DNA of 64,000 nucleotides from Porphyromonas sp. COT-239 OH1446 (lineage in GTDB: Bacteria > Bacteroidota > Bacteroidia > Bacteroidales > Porphyromonadaceae). The translations under genes were made by a program, and so were the position numbers. Below the pieces are notes generated by a model. That model made no database searches. It worked only from the letters and a program-made list of their open reading frames with translations, and was not told the DNA's origin. Shown one piece after another: positions 33,424 to 41,620 of the stretch. Positions within the stretch are counted from its first letter, which is position 1. Each line of letters begins with the position of its first letter. Location of the stretch: contig NZ_JRAO01000030.1 in the NCBI RefSeq assembly GCF_000768875.1, positions 62,001 through 126,000 of the forward strand, read 5' to 3'.

Positions 33424-33700
33424 GTTAATCTTCTTAGGCAATATATTACTATACGTGAGTTCGGAATAAGCTTAGGTAACTAGGTCTTGACTATCAATGT
33501 GTTCTAGATTAAGAGCAGGCTTCTTCTCGAGTGTTTGCAAGGCAATAAGCCCAGCCAGGGGGCGGGATGCAGCTGTGATGAATGCCCACCTCAAGGGAGC
33601 TCGGGCATCCATCGCTCTGTGGGTGAGTTGAACCTTTTACCTGCCTGGCATCACCTTGATTGGGGGCGTCTTAGCTAGGTGGTTGTTTAGAGACCCCTCT
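33424..33700 (+). ncRNA. Candidate structured RNA (6S-like rod?)
   Basis: The stretch has no gene but has nested pairing: CAAGG (33538-33542) with CCTTG (33654-33658), GCCAGG (33554-33559) with CCTGGC (33644-33649), and a terminal hairpin GATGAATGCCC (33577-33587) with GGGCATCCATC (33603-33613), one mismatch. Between the inner stems is an internal bubble of about 17 nt (left) and 30 nt (right), a shape like 6S RNA. A promoter-like TTTG (33386-33389), N20, TGACTTTG (33410-33417) lies upstream. Ends are estimated; strand is inferred from that promoter. 33701-33942 shows nothing else I can name. Confidence 0.3.
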
Positions 33701-33942
33701 CTCTCGCTCTGAGATCTAGCGGCTTAATTTTCCTGCTAATACTCCTATATATTAGATCATTGTAGCCCTCTAAGGGCCCCCCTCTAGAGCCCCCTCCTCT
33801 TGCATAGGTGGAGAAAATCGCCTTACTTTGCACCCACGGATTGGGCCTCTAGGACTACTCAGGGCGCATTATATTCCCCACGCCAGGAGATCTCTGAGGG
33901 CTACCCCTCGCTTGTTTATTCACCTATATACTTACGATCTCT

Positions 33943-34236
33943 ATGGAAACTCCATCTCGTCGCCCTGGGCGGGCGACACCAGCGACTCACCTGCTAGAGT
34001 ATCGCTGCTATGGCTTCAAGGAGCTGGCTGTGCTCTTCTATCCAGGTGTTTCGCCTCGCTCGGCGAGCCGTTCATTCAGGTACTTGATCCACCACGACCC
34101 TGAGTTGCTCTCGCAGCTCCTGGGCAGGGGGTATCGGCCTACTTGTCGACAGCTTAGTCCCGCTCTTGTTTCGTGCATCCTGCAGTATTTGGGTTCGCCC
34201 CATTCATTTTACGAGATTCAGCAGCGTATTGACTAA
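33943..34236 (+). CDS. DUF4248 family small protein
   Basis: 97 residues. After a Pro/Arg-rich N-terminus the protein matches the DUF4248 pattern common in Bacteroidales: EYRCYGFKELAVLFYPGVSP (about 19-38), then SRSFRYLIHHDPELLSQLL and 'YRPTCRQLSPALVSCILQYL' near the end. Members are short, helical and DNA-binding-like in appearance, often near HU-type genes, but their role is unknown. It reads alone on the plus strand. A TACTTTG sequence near 33824-33830 may be its -7 region. Confidence 0.72.
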   Translation: METPSRRPGRATPATHLLEYRCYGFKELAVLFYPGVSPRSASRSFRYLIHHDPELLSQLLGRGYRPTCRQLSPALVSCILQYLGSPHSFYEIQQRID

Positions 34237-34365
34237 GCGACCTCTGTGCTCCTCCCCCACCATGCGTCCCGAGAGGCGATGGTGCTATGACTTGCCTCAG
34301 TCCCCTCTCTGTCTATAAAAGACCGAGGGATGAGATATAAACATTAATTTAATTCAATTCAAAAA

Positions 34366-34677
34366 ATGAAGAAAGTATCATTTGTACTCGCTCTTGCACT
34401 TGCTCTCGTGGTTAGTGCTTGTAACTCAAACAAGCAGGCTACTGCTACAAGCGAAGAGGCTACCAAGACTTGCGTATGCCAGGACTCTTGTGCTTGCACG
34501 CCCGACAACTTCTGCTCAGATGCCTGTGCTGTAGCTGAGAAGAAGGATTGCTGCGCTGGTGAGGCTCAGGGCGAAGGCTCTTGCGAAGAAGGCAAGGGTT
34601 GCGAGGAAGGTAAGGGCTGCGACAAGGCCAAGGGTTGTGAAGAAGCCAAGGGCTCCGCAGAGGCTAAGGCTAACTAA
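34366..34677 (+). CDS. Cysteine-rich lipoprotein with GC-x-x-x-KG repeats
   Basis: 103 residues. A lipoprotein signal (MKKVSFVLALALALVVSAC, lipid Cys at 19) is followed by a mature chain with 14 further cysteines: clusters CVCQDSCAC, FCSDACA and DCC, then a C-terminal tract repeating GCEEGKG / GCDKAKG / GCEEAKG. Cys spacing like this can bind metals, as in metallothioneins, but no homologous family is recognised. It is monocistronic with a strong terminator. Metal storage or redox buffering at the cell envelope is a guess. Confidence 0.8.
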   Translation: MKKVSFVLALALALVVSACNSNKQATATSEEATKTCVCQDSCACTPDNFCSDACAVAEKKDCCAGEAQGEGSCEEGKGCEEGKGCDKAKGCEEAKGSAEAKAN

Positions 34678-34708
34678 GCCTCAGGTATTTGTACATAGAC
34701 CTTAAACA

Positions 34709-34741
34709 AGAGCGGTGGAGGCCCTGGGCCTCCACCGCTCT
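34709..34741. terminator. Terminator hairpin, copy A
   Basis: A perfect 15-bp stem (AGAGCGGTGGAGGCC) with loop CTG, followed by CTCTTTGC on the plus strand. It lies between the convergent Cys-rich lipoprotein and SGNH hydrolase genes. The same hairpin and flanks recur at 39758-39790. Confidence 0.85.
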
Positions 34742-34815
34742 CTCTTTGCTAGGCTCGATGTGTGGGGCTACCCCCTTATCCTGATTGGCCTAGCTTCTTG
34801 GCCTGCCCCTAGCCC

Positions 34816-35481
34816 CTATAGGTAGGTGCGGATCGCTTCGGCCCAATGCTCATAGGCTGGTCGGAGTAGGTGTAGACCGTCGTTGGTGAACTCCTCCCTG
34901 AGCCTTCCAGACCCATCCGTCATACGGCTATGTAGGTCGATGTAGGTGTACCGACGCTGGGCGGCATTTTCCTCTAGGACTTGATTGACTAGCGGTATGA
35001 GGGAGGCCCTCTTCATCACCCCAGGGAACTTGGTGAACCGATCGTTTACGGGCAAGATGCTCTGCACATAGATCTGAGTCTCTGGTGAGCCCTCCTGGAT
35101 GTGCTCTAGGATGGTGAAGATGTTGTGGCAGATAGCCTCCACGCTTGCTCCTCGGGCGATGTCGTTGATACCGATGAGGAGGAAGATCTTCTTGGGCTGG
35201 TGGCGTATAACCTCGTCTAGGCGGTCGAGCACACCCGCAGAGGTATCGCCACTGATGCCTCGATTCAGTACCTTTTTGGGGGAGAATAGCTCCCCCCATT
35301 CAGCTCCGTCCGTGATGCTATCTCCGAGGAAGATGACACACTTTTTCTTGGCCGGTAGCGAGCGGAAGTGGCTCACACGCTGCTCGTAGTAGGTCGAGTG
35401 TGTGGCTTGCCTCTCCTGAGCCACAAGCATGTTGCTGCTCAGTAGGCTTAGAGCTAAGCAATAGCAAATTAATTTCTTCAT
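34816..35481 (-). CDS. Secreted SGNH/GDSL-type hydrolase
   Basis: 221 residues from the ATG at 35481, which gives a signal peptide (MKKLICYCLALSLLSSNMLVAQ). All four SGNH blocks are present: block I VIFLGDSITDGAEW with the nucleophile Ser, block II NRGISGDTSAGVLDRL with the oxyanion Gly, block III LIGINDIARG with the Asn, and block V NDGLHLLRPAYEHW with Asp and His. The family contains platelet-activating-factor-acetylhydrolase-like lipases and carbohydrate esterases; the substrate is not clear. selD ends 70 bp upstream on the same strand, so read-through from the selenium operon is possible. Confidence 0.9.
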   Translation of the reverse strand: MKKLICYCLALSLLSSNMLVAQERQATHSTYYEQRVSHFRSLPAKKKCVIFLGDSITDGAEWGELFSPKKVLNRGISGDTSAGVLDRLDEVIRHQPKKIFLLIGINDIARGASVEAICHNIFTILEHIQEGSPETQIYVQSILPVNDRFTKFPGVMKRASLIPLVNQVLEENAAQRRYTYIDLHSRMTDGSGRLREEFTNDGLHLLRPAYEHWAEAIRTYL

Positions 35482-35551
35482 TTTGAGCTTGTTTGAGTTA
35501 TAGAGAAGTGATACCATGCTAGAAGACCCATGCCCCCTTGCTGGAAGGCTG

Positions 35552-36601
35552 CTAGTACAGAGACAAATACGGCTTACCAGGCTCATGCTCTGTTACCATG
35601 CCCACTATAGCTGCCTCGGGGTGTAGCCCCGAAGCCCTTAGATCTGCCACCAAAGCCTCTGCCACAGAGGCATCTACCGCCATCAACAGCCCCCCGGAGG
35701 TCTGTGCGTCGGCCATCAGCATCTTGTGAGCCAGCGAGCAATGCACGGCTAGATCGTCGCCTGCGAAGCGAATGTTGCGAAAGGCTGCCCCGGGGATGCA
35801 GCCCTCGTCTAGAAGCTGTCGCACCCCTGGCAGTGCGGGCACGGCGGCCGTGTCTATATCCATGCTTACCTGAGAGGCCTGGGCCATACCTAGGGCATGC
35901 CCCACGAGGCCAAAGCCTGTAACGTCCGTTGCCCCCCTGACGCCATATTGCTGCATCAGCTCAGCCCCAGTCTTGTTGAGTAGCTGCATGCTCCTGAGTG
36001 CCGCCTCGTAGTCGTCAGGGGCGATCATCCCCAGGCGATGGGCTGCGATGGCAACGCCAGTACCCAACGGCTTGGACAGAACGAGTACCTGCCCAGCCCT
36101 TGCGCCTGCATTCGTAATCAGCTTGTTGGGGTGCACACGCCCCACTACGGCTAGGCCATATTTGGGCGGCGCATCATCTATCGTATGGCCGCCCATGGTG
36201 AGGGCTCCGCTCTCGTTGATAGCATCCTGCCCCCCACGCAAAATATCGGCCAATACCTCTAGGGGAATGTCCTTGCTCGGGAAGAGGGTGAGGTTGAGTG
36301 CCAGTAGTGGTATCCCCCCCATGGCGTAGACATCCGAGAGGGCATTCACAGCGGCTATCCTGCCGAAGGTATAGGCATCGGAGCATACCGGTGGGAAGAA
36401 GTCGGTGGTTACGATCAGGGCCTCCTCCTCACTAATGCGGTACACACCAGCATCGTCGTGGGTCGTTACATCCACCATCACCCGCTCATCGTGCAGGAGG
36501 GGGAGGCCTCGGAGTAGCTCCTTGAGCTTGAGAGGGTCTAGCTTGGCCGAACAGCCACCATACTCCACAGTATCGAGGAGGTCAAAGGTCTGAGTACTCA
36601 T
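35552..36601 (-). CDS. selD: Selenide, water dikinase SelD
   Basis: 349 residues from the ATG at 36601. With this start the catalytic pair falls at Cys17 and Lys20 (YGGCSAK), the same numbers as in E. coli SelD; a GTG at 36613 would add four residues. SelD makes selenophosphate from selenide and ATP. Further motifs are VTTDFFPPVCSDAYTFGRIA (metal/ATP region), GGHTIDDAPPKYGLAVVG and TDVTGFGLVGHALGMA. The catalytic residue is Cys, not selenocysteine. It starts 1 bp after the DUF3343 stop and closes the selenium operon. Confidence 0.96.
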   Translation of the reverse strand: MSTQTFDLLDTVEYGGCSAKLDPLKLKELLRGLPLLHDERVMVDVTTHDDAGVYRISEEEALIVTTDFFPPVCSDAYTFGRIAAVNALSDVYAMGGIPLLALNLTLFPSKDIPLEVLADILRGGQDAINESGALTMGGHTIDDAPPKYGLAVVGRVHPNKLITNAGARAGQVLVLSKPLGTGVAIAAHRLGMIAPDDYEAALRSMQLLNKTGAELMQQYGVRGATDVTGFGLVGHALGMAQASQVSMDIDTAAVPALPGVRQLLDEGCIPGAAFRNIRFAGDDLAVHCSLAHKMLMADAQTSGGLLMAVDASVAEALVADLRASGLHPEAAIVGMVTEHEPGKPYLSLY

Positions 36602-36602
36602 C

Positions 36603-36824
36603 TTATTGCTCACTAATAATTTGATATTCTATTTGCTCGTGCTCTAGAGCGGTCTTTAGGGCCGCCAGCATCTCGGCATCGTGTTCTATCTCGAGGCACA
36701 TGCCACATTGGTGGGTGATGTGCGTGGGCACAGCCCTCACCCTGTGGGGGATGGAGGCGGCCTTGGCGGCCTTCATCCCTCGGATAAATGTTCGAGTCGT
36801 GGGGAAGAGGATGTAATTAGTCAT
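36603..36824 (-). CDS. DUF3343 protein (putative Se/S carrier-like)
   Basis: 73 residues. It fits the DUF3343 family of small proteins found beside selD and yedF: an N-terminal FPTTRTFIRGMKAAKAA helix, a middle VRAVPTHITHQCGMCLEI containing a CGMC pair, and a short C-terminal strand. The CxxC pair may carry selenium or sulfur; this is a family-based suggestion. Its start overlaps the end of the aminotransferase gene by 8 bp and selD begins 1 bp after its stop, so the three are translationally close. Confidence 0.85.
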   Translation of the reverse strand: MTNYILFPTTRTFIRGMKAAKAASIPHRVRAVPTHITHQCGMCLEIEHDAEMLAALKTALEHEQIEYQIISEQ

Positions 36825-37962
36825 GCAGCACTTGCCTCAGAGCATTCGTAAGATAGTCCCAATCCTCCAAGGTCTGATAAGGGGAGATAGAGATGCGCAG
36901 TGCTCCGCCCACCTCGAGTGTGCCCAGCGTCTTATGAGCCAAGGGGGCGCAGTGCAGACCAGAGCGCACGATGATGCCGAAGCGATGGTGTAGCCTCGTG
37001 GCCAGCTCTGAGGGGCTCAGACACTCGTGCGTGAGGGAGAAGAGGTAGCCCTGGTGCTCGGCCTCTAGAGCGTGGTAGAGCCGTATGCTCGGCAGCTTGT
37101 CCCACTCTCTGAGTGCCTCCCACCACATTGAGGGCGAGATCGAATAGCTCGGGATCTGCTCCATAGCAGCAGCCCAAGCGGTAAGCCCCAGGAGGTTAGG
37201 CGTGCCAGCTAAGAAGCGGTCGGGCATCTCCCTTGTCGCCAGGAGGCTCTCGGAGTGATGACCATTGCCCCCCAGCGTGAGTGGCTCTACCTCCTCTGGT
37301 CTACGGATATAGTACCCTCCTGTCCCCGAAGGCCCGAGCAGGCCTTTGTGTCCCGTAAAGGCGACGAAGTCTACCCCCCACTCATCGATCTGTAGAGGCA
37401 TAGACCCTGCACACTGTGTCGCATCGCACAGGAGGGGTATGCCCCATCGGTGCATGGCAGCAGCGATCTGAGCCATCGGCTGGATGACCCCATTCACATT
37501 GCTCTCTATATTCACGATGGCTAGGGCTGGGAGGGTAGCTCGAGGCAGTGTGCTGAGACGCTCCACATCCACTCGCCCATCGGGTAGGTGGGGCATCACC
37601 TCGTAGCGTAATCCATACTGAGTGCCTAGAGCTGCTAGGGGGCGCATCACAGCATTATGCTCCATCGGGCTGATCCAAACCCAGGCATCGTGCTGTCTGA
37701 GGGGGGCATAGCCTCGCAAGATGGTGTTGAGGCCAAAGGTGGCATTCTCGCACAGCACCACCCGATCGGCATCCTCGACCCCGAGCCAGCAGGCCAGGGC
37801 GTCTCTGAGCTGCTCGACCTGTAGGGTAGCCTGCATGGTGACCTCATCTAGGCTACGGCCATAGCTGCCTATCGGCTGGTCGTAGAAGGAGGCCAATGCC
37901 TCTCGCAGTACAGGAGGCTTGGGGTAGGAGGTTGTAGCGTTGTCGAAGTAGAGTAGGGGCAT
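36817..37962 (-). CDS. Class V aminotransferase / cysteine-desulfurase-like, selenium-associated
   Basis: 381 residues. The PLP-enzyme fold is clear: YFDNATTSYPKPP near the N-terminus, VVLCENATFGLNTILRG, HNAVMRPL, and the PLP lysine in FVAFTGHKGLLGPSGTGG near residue 204. A reactive Cys occurs near the C-terminus in RSGLHCAPLAHKTLG, as in IscS/SufS-type enzymes. It resembles the EF2568-type subfamily (TIGR01977) that travels with selD, yedF and DUF3343, so it probably supplies selenium (or sulfur) from selenocysteine or cysteine to SelD. It is the third gene of the operon, 22 bp after yedF. Confidence 0.88.
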   Translation of the reverse strand: MPLLYFDNATTSYPKPPVLREALASFYDQPIGSYGRSLDEVTMQATLQVEQLRDALACWLGVEDADRVVLCENATFGLNTILRGYAPLRQHDAWVWISPMEHNAVMRPLAALGTQYGLRYEVMPHLPDGRVDVERLSTLPRATLPALAIVNIESNVNGVIQPMAQIAAAMHRWGIPLLCDATQCAGSMPLQIDEWGVDFVAFTGHKGLLGPSGTGGYYIRRPEEVEPLTLGGNGHHSESLLATREMPDRFLAGTPNLLGLTAWAAAMEQIPSYSISPSMWWEALREWDKLPSIRLYHALEAEHQGYLFSLTHECLSPSELATRLHHRFGIIVRSGLHCAPLAHKTLGTLEVGGALRISISPYQTLEDWDYLTNALRQVLHD

Positions 37963-37984
37963 ACCGAGCGTAGATCTGATGGGT

Positions 37985-38617
37985 CTAGGGACGCAAAATG
38001 CGGCTCACTCGGCTCTGTATCTCCATGATGGTGTACATGTTGCTTATTCGCCCCACCTGGAGGTCGCCCTGTAGACCATAGTAATCGACACAGGTGCCGC
38101 AGCAGACTATGTCTACCCCCCTCTCCCTCTTCATCCGCTCCAGTGTTTGGGCGGTGTCTGTCTGCCTCGTAGCGAGGTAGACCCCACGATTGTAGAGGAT
38201 GACAAACTGAGGCATGTGGGGCATCTCTATGAGGGCATTGACGAAGGCTCGCATCAGTATCTTACCCAGCTCCGAGTCTCCACCGCCCATCTCATCTGAG
38301 TCGATAATTACTCCATAGGGTGTCTCAGCACTAGGCATCGTGGGGCAAGAGGGTTCGGCTGCCTGGGCTGTGGCTCCGTTGATGGTCTCGGGTGTTGAGA
38401 AGTGTAGCTCGGTGTAAGTCTCTCCATTGGAGTTCGTTACCTCCTCTTGTTGGATCTCGGCCCGTAGCTCATGCAGGTAGTCATTGAGGTTGGCACAGGC
38501 TGTTGCGTTGTCGGTGAGCACGCAGATCTCCTCGCCAGTGCGACACTCAGCGAGCCCTTTCTTGAGCATAATCAATGGGATGGGGCATAGCTTGCCCCTT
38601 GTATCGATCGTCTTCAT
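37985..38617 (-). CDS. yedF: Selenium metabolism protein YedF
   Basis: 210 residues in two parts. The N-terminal TusA-like domain has DTRGKLCPIPLIMLKKGL, with Cys11 in the CPxP motif. The C-terminal DsrE-like domain (about 100-210) has PYGVIIDSDEMGGGDSELGK, FVILYNRGVYLA and VDIVCCGTCVDYYGL. This order is typical of selenium-associated YedF (TIGR03527), thought to carry persulfide or selenium. It starts 15 bp after mnmH. Confidence 0.92.
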   Translation of the reverse strand: MKTIDTRGKLCPIPLIMLKKGLAECRTGEEICVLTDNATACANLNDYLHELRAEIQQEEVTNSNGETYTELHFSTPETINGATAQAAEPSCPTMPSAETPYGVIIDSDEMGGGDSELGKILMRAFVNALIEMPHMPQFVILYNRGVYLATRQTDTAQTLERMKRERGVDIVCCGTCVDYYGLQGDLQVGRISNMYTIMEIQSRVSRILRP

Positions 38618-38632
38618 AACATATTCTGATGG

Positions 38633-39664
38633 TTATTGATTTAGATGTTTCTGCACCTCCTCGAGCAATAGGCGGGCGGTCTGGGAGGGGCAGTCCTCGT
38701 GGACAGAGAGGGTGAGCATCGGAGTGCCCCAGTCCTTGGCTAGGGAGCGGCTGTAGGCCTTGTCGTAATAGCCCAAAGCGATGACTACGGCAGTCCTGAG
38801 GTCTCCCGAGAGGAGAGCCTCCTGGGCACGCTGCTTCTGCTCCCCTCCAAGCCGCTTGGCTATGCGCTCGAAGGGGGGCATGAGCTCGGCGATAGGGGCT
38901 GTGCCATACTCTGCTACAATATGTTCTGCTCGTACCTCTAGCGGAATATCCAGGAGCACCATGGGCGCACGGCATACAGCTCCCCACAAGGTGTCGGGGA
39001 TAAATACCCGACCGATGAGCTTGCTCTCGCTCTCTAGCCAGATCCTTCTCGTGGGGTCTAGCATCGTAAGCTCACGGTAGAGCAGGTTGATGAACTGTTC
39101 GGTGGTGGGCTGAGGAGGCTGTCCGATCGCTCCAAAGACCGAGCCCTTGTGATGTGCCAGGGCCTCTAGGTCTAGGACTTGCTCGCCAAGGTGCTGCAGC
39201 TCACGGAGAATAGGGGTTTTCCCACTCCCAGTAGCTCCGCCCAGTACGACAAACGGCCATGGGGTGTTGGCTATCAGAGCTTCGCCATAGCGACGAAAGG
39301 CCTTATATCCCCCTTTGAGCCTACTCACCTTCATCCCCCCCATACCGAGGAGCCATGCTACAAATTCGCTGCGCATCCCTCCTCGCCAGCAGTACACAGA
39401 GAGCGGCCTACCCGAGGCTATGGTACGAGCCTCGGACACATACTCCCACAGCCGAGGGCCTAGGAGGCGTATGCCTTCGTCCACGGCCCTCTGCCGCCCC
39501 TCCTGTACATAGAACGTGCCTATGACCACCCGCTCTGCATCGCTGAAGAGGGGCAAATTCACTGCATGAGGGATATGCCCCTGGGCAAACTCGGCAGGTG
39601 TGCGTACATCCAGCAGCACACTATTTGTTCTTTGTTTGAGCCACTGGCTCACCTCTATATCCAT
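38633..39664 (-). CDS. mnmH: tRNA 2-selenouridine synthase MnmH (SelU)
   Basis: 343 residues from the ATG at 39664; a longer frame to 39784 runs through the terminator and promoter upstream. MnmH replaces sulfur with selenium at 2-thiouridine-34 of tRNAs for Lys, Glu and Gln, using selenophosphate. The rhodanese domain (1 to about 115) has VLLDVRTPAEFAQGHIPHAV and the catalytic Cys92 in YCWRGGMRS. The P-loop domain has GGATGSGKT at 142-150. It leads the selenium operon, so the operon's product is probably the selenium-modified tRNA base. Confidence 0.95.
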   Translation of the reverse strand: MDIEVSQWLKQRTNSVLLDVRTPAEFAQGHIPHAVNLPLFSDAERVVIGTFYVQEGRQRAVDEGIRLLGPRLWEYVSEARTIASGRPLSVYCWRGGMRSEFVAWLLGMGGMKVSRLKGGYKAFRRYGEALIANTPWPFVVLGGATGSGKTPILRELQHLGEQVLDLEALAHHKGSVFGAIGQPPQPTTEQFINLLYRELTMLDPTRRIWLESESKLIGRVFIPDTLWGAVCRAPMVLLDIPLEVRAEHIVAEYGTAPIAELMPPFERIAKRLGGEQKQRAQEALLSGDLRTAVVIALGYYDKAYSRSLAKDWGTPMLTLSVHEDCPSQTARLLLEEVQKHLNQ

Positions 39665-39670
39665 AGTATA

Positions 39671-39678
39671 CAAAGGTA
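39671..39678 (-). promoter_or_regulatory. mnmH operon promoter -7 element, close to the start codon
   Basis: Minus-strand TACCTTTG, an exact TAnnTTTG match, only 6 bp from the mnmH ATG. Transcription would begin at or just before the start codon, so the mRNA may be leaderless or nearly so, unless a promoter lies further upstream. Confidence 0.45.
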
Positions 39679-39757
39679 CGACTTTCCTGGCACTGCCATC
39701 GATTATTGACCTATAAAGCCTTGGTCGTATAGGACTATTTACACTCAACGTAAGGCA

Positions 39758-39790
39758 AGAGCGGTGGAGGCCCTGGGCCTCCACCGCTCT
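39758..39790 (-). terminator. Terminator hairpin, copy B
   Basis: Same 33-nt hairpin as at 34709-34741, with matching CA before it and CTCT after it. It lies 34 bp past the galE stop on the minus strand and serves engB-galE, ahead of the mnmH operon. Confidence 0.85.
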
Positions 39791-39823
39791 CTCTCTCTGG
39801 TATCGCTTGTGTCTCCGATGGGG

Positions 39824-40855
39824 CTATGCCTTGGGTGTGATGTGCTTCTGCCAAGCCCAAGCCGAGCGTAGGGTGTCGGCGAGGCTCTCCTCTGCCTTCC
39901 AGCCGAGGACTTCGTTGGCATGCTTAGGATCGGCCCATACCTGCTCGATGTCGCCCTCTCTGCGGCCGACGATCTTGTGAGGCACGGGGACGCCGGTTAC
40001 CTGCTCGAAGGTTCGGATCAGCTCCAGCACACTGACCCCACGACCCGTCCCTACGTTGAAGGTCTCTAGGGCTGGGCTACCGAGCTCGGGGTTAAGAATG
40101 CGCTCGATCGCCTTGACATGGGCTTTGGCCAGGTCTACTACGTTGATGTAGTCTCGGATGCAAGAGCCGTCAGGCGTATTGTAGTCGTCGCCGAAGACAC
40201 TGAGCTCCCTGCGAATGCCTGCAGCCGTCTGCGTGAGGTAGGGGATGAGGTTTTGGGGGACGCCGAGGGGTAGCTCTCCGATGAGGGCCGAGGGATGTGC
40301 CCCGATGGGGTTGAAGTAGCGTAGGAGGATTGCCTTGAAGGGTGCTCCTGCATGGATCGTATCACGCACGATCTCTTCGTTGATCTGCTTCGTATTGCCG
40401 TAGGGCGAGAGGGCTTCCTGGATAGGGGCTTGCTCGGTAACGGGTAGCTGCTCGGGCTGGCCATAGACAGTGCAGGAGGAGGAGAAGACGATCCCCTTCG
40501 TCCCATGACGCTGCATGGCCTCGAGCATCACGATGAGCGAGAGTAGGTTGTTGCGGTAGTAGAGTAGGGGCTTCTGTACAGACTCGCCCACAGCCTTGCT
40601 GGCTGCGAAGTGGATCAGCCCACAAATATCAGGGTGTGCCGAGAAGATACGCTCGACAGCAGCCTCGTCGTTGCAGTCTGCCTCGTAGAAAGTGGGGCAT
40701 ACGCCTGTAATGGCCTCGATACCTTTGAGAACCTCGACGTTGGAGTTGGAGAGATTGTCCATGATCACCACCTGATAGCCCGAGTTGATGAGCTCGACAG
40801 TGGTGTGCGAACCGATATAACCAGTCCCACCGGTTACTAGAATTGTTCCTTTCAT
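39824..40855 (-). CDS. galE: UDP-glucose 4-epimerase GalE
   Basis: 343 residues. It interconverts UDP-glucose and UDP-galactose using bound NAD. The Rossmann motif [14 protein letters not shown] is at about 8-21, the Ser-x-Tyr-x3-Lys active site appears as [14 protein letters not shown] followed by [12 protein letters not shown] (Tyr and Lys about 150), and the substrate region has [11 protein letters not shown]. It would link the galactose operon at 10.4-14.1 kb with surface polysaccharide precursors. Its ATG overlaps the engB stop by 4 bp (ATGA). Confidence 0.96.
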   Translation of the reverse strand: MKGTILVTGGTGYIGSHTTVELINSGYQVVIMDNLSNSNVEVLKGIEAITGVCPTFYEADCNDEAAVERIFSAHPDICGLIHFAASKAVGESVQKPLLYYRNNLLSLIVMLEAMQRHGTKGIVFSSSCTVYGQPEQLPVTEQAPIQEALSPYGNTKQINEEIVRDTIHAGAPFKAILLRYFNPIGAHPSALIGELPLGVPQNLIPYLTQTAAGIRRELSVFGDDYNTPDGSCIRDYINVVDLAKAHVKAIERILNPELGSPALETFNVGTGRGVSVLELIRTFEQVTGVPVPHKIVGRREGDIEQVWADPKHANEVLGWKAEESLADTLRSAWAWQKHITPKA

Positions 40856-41463
40856 ACGTTAGATATAGAATTAGATGTATTGATCTCGTCAATGTAGTCG
40901 AGCAGCTCCTCTCGGCCGAGCTTCGCCTCGGATGAGGTGATGAAGATCGGGGGAAGCTCTTCCCAGCTCTCGAGTAGTCGCTCTCGGTAGCCCTCTATGT
41001 TTGCTATGAGGCGACCTCGGCTGAGCTTGTCCGCCTTGGTAAAGACCAGGGCAAAGGGGATGCCCTCCTGCCCAGCCCACTGGATGAACTCCAGGTCGAT
41101 GCGCTGGGGCTCGTGGCGGCAGTCTATGAGGATGAAGAGTGAGGTTAGCTGTCTGCGCTCTAGGATATAACCCTCGATCAGCCTGCGTAGCCCCTCTCGG
41201 GCACTCTGCCCTAGACGAGCGTAGCCATAGCCTGGCAGATCGACTAGATGCCAAGCCTCGTTGATGAGGAAGTGGTTGATGAGTTGTGTCTTGCCAGGCT
41301 TCTGCGAGGTCATGGCCAGTCCCTTGTGCCCGGTGAGCATATTGATCAGAGAGGATTTGCCTACATTGGAGCGACCTATGAAGGCATACTCGGGCAGATC
41401 GCTCTCAGGGCACTTGCGGACATCTGTATTGCTGACGACGAACTTTGCCGATTTGATGATCAT
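40852..41463 (-). CDS. engB: Ribosome biogenesis GTPase EngB (YihA/YsxC)
   Basis: 203 residues. GTPase motifs are complete: G1 [12 protein letters not shown] (about 30-41), G2/G3 region with [12 protein letters not shown] and [11 protein letters not shown]4 FTKADK and G5 ITSSEA. EngB assists large-subunit assembly in the cytoplasm. It leads a two-gene unit with galE, coupled through a 4-bp overlap. Confidence 0.96.
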   Translation of the reverse strand: MIIKSAKFVVSNTDVRKCPESDLPEYAFIGRSNVGKSSLINMLTGHKGLAMTSQKPGKTQLINHFLINEAWHLVDLPGYGYARLGQSAREGLRRLIEGYILERRQLTSLFILIDCRHEPQRIDLEFIQWAGQEGIPFALVFTKADKLSRGRLIANIEGYRERLLESWEELPPIFITSSEAKLGREELLDYIDEINTSNSISNV

Positions 41464-41491
41464 AGGATCGATGTATGAGCCGAATTAGTTT

Positions 41492-41499
41492 TACCTTTG
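41492..41499 (+). promoter_or_regulatory. Promoter -7 element for the QC-like lipoprotein gene
   Basis: TACCTTTG, an exact TAnnTTTG match. The predicted transcription start near 41505 falls on the opposing engB -7 element, which is only 7 bp away. Confidence 0.5.
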
Positions 41500-41506
41500 T
41501 GCTCTG

Positions 41507-41514
41507 CAAAAGTA
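41507..41514 (-). promoter_or_regulatory. Promoter -7 element for engB-galE
   Basis: Minus-strand TACTTTTG, an exact TAnnTTTG match, 43 bp before the engB start. It faces the plus-strand -7 element at 41492-41499. Confidence 0.45.
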
Positions 41515-41620
41515 AATTAAATTAGTCATATAGATGGTATCAGCCGCCTCTACCTCGCCCCTAAGTCTCGGATGCGAGAGCTCTGTCTCCGGTGCTGCCG
41601 TCGCCCTTAGATCTCCGACT

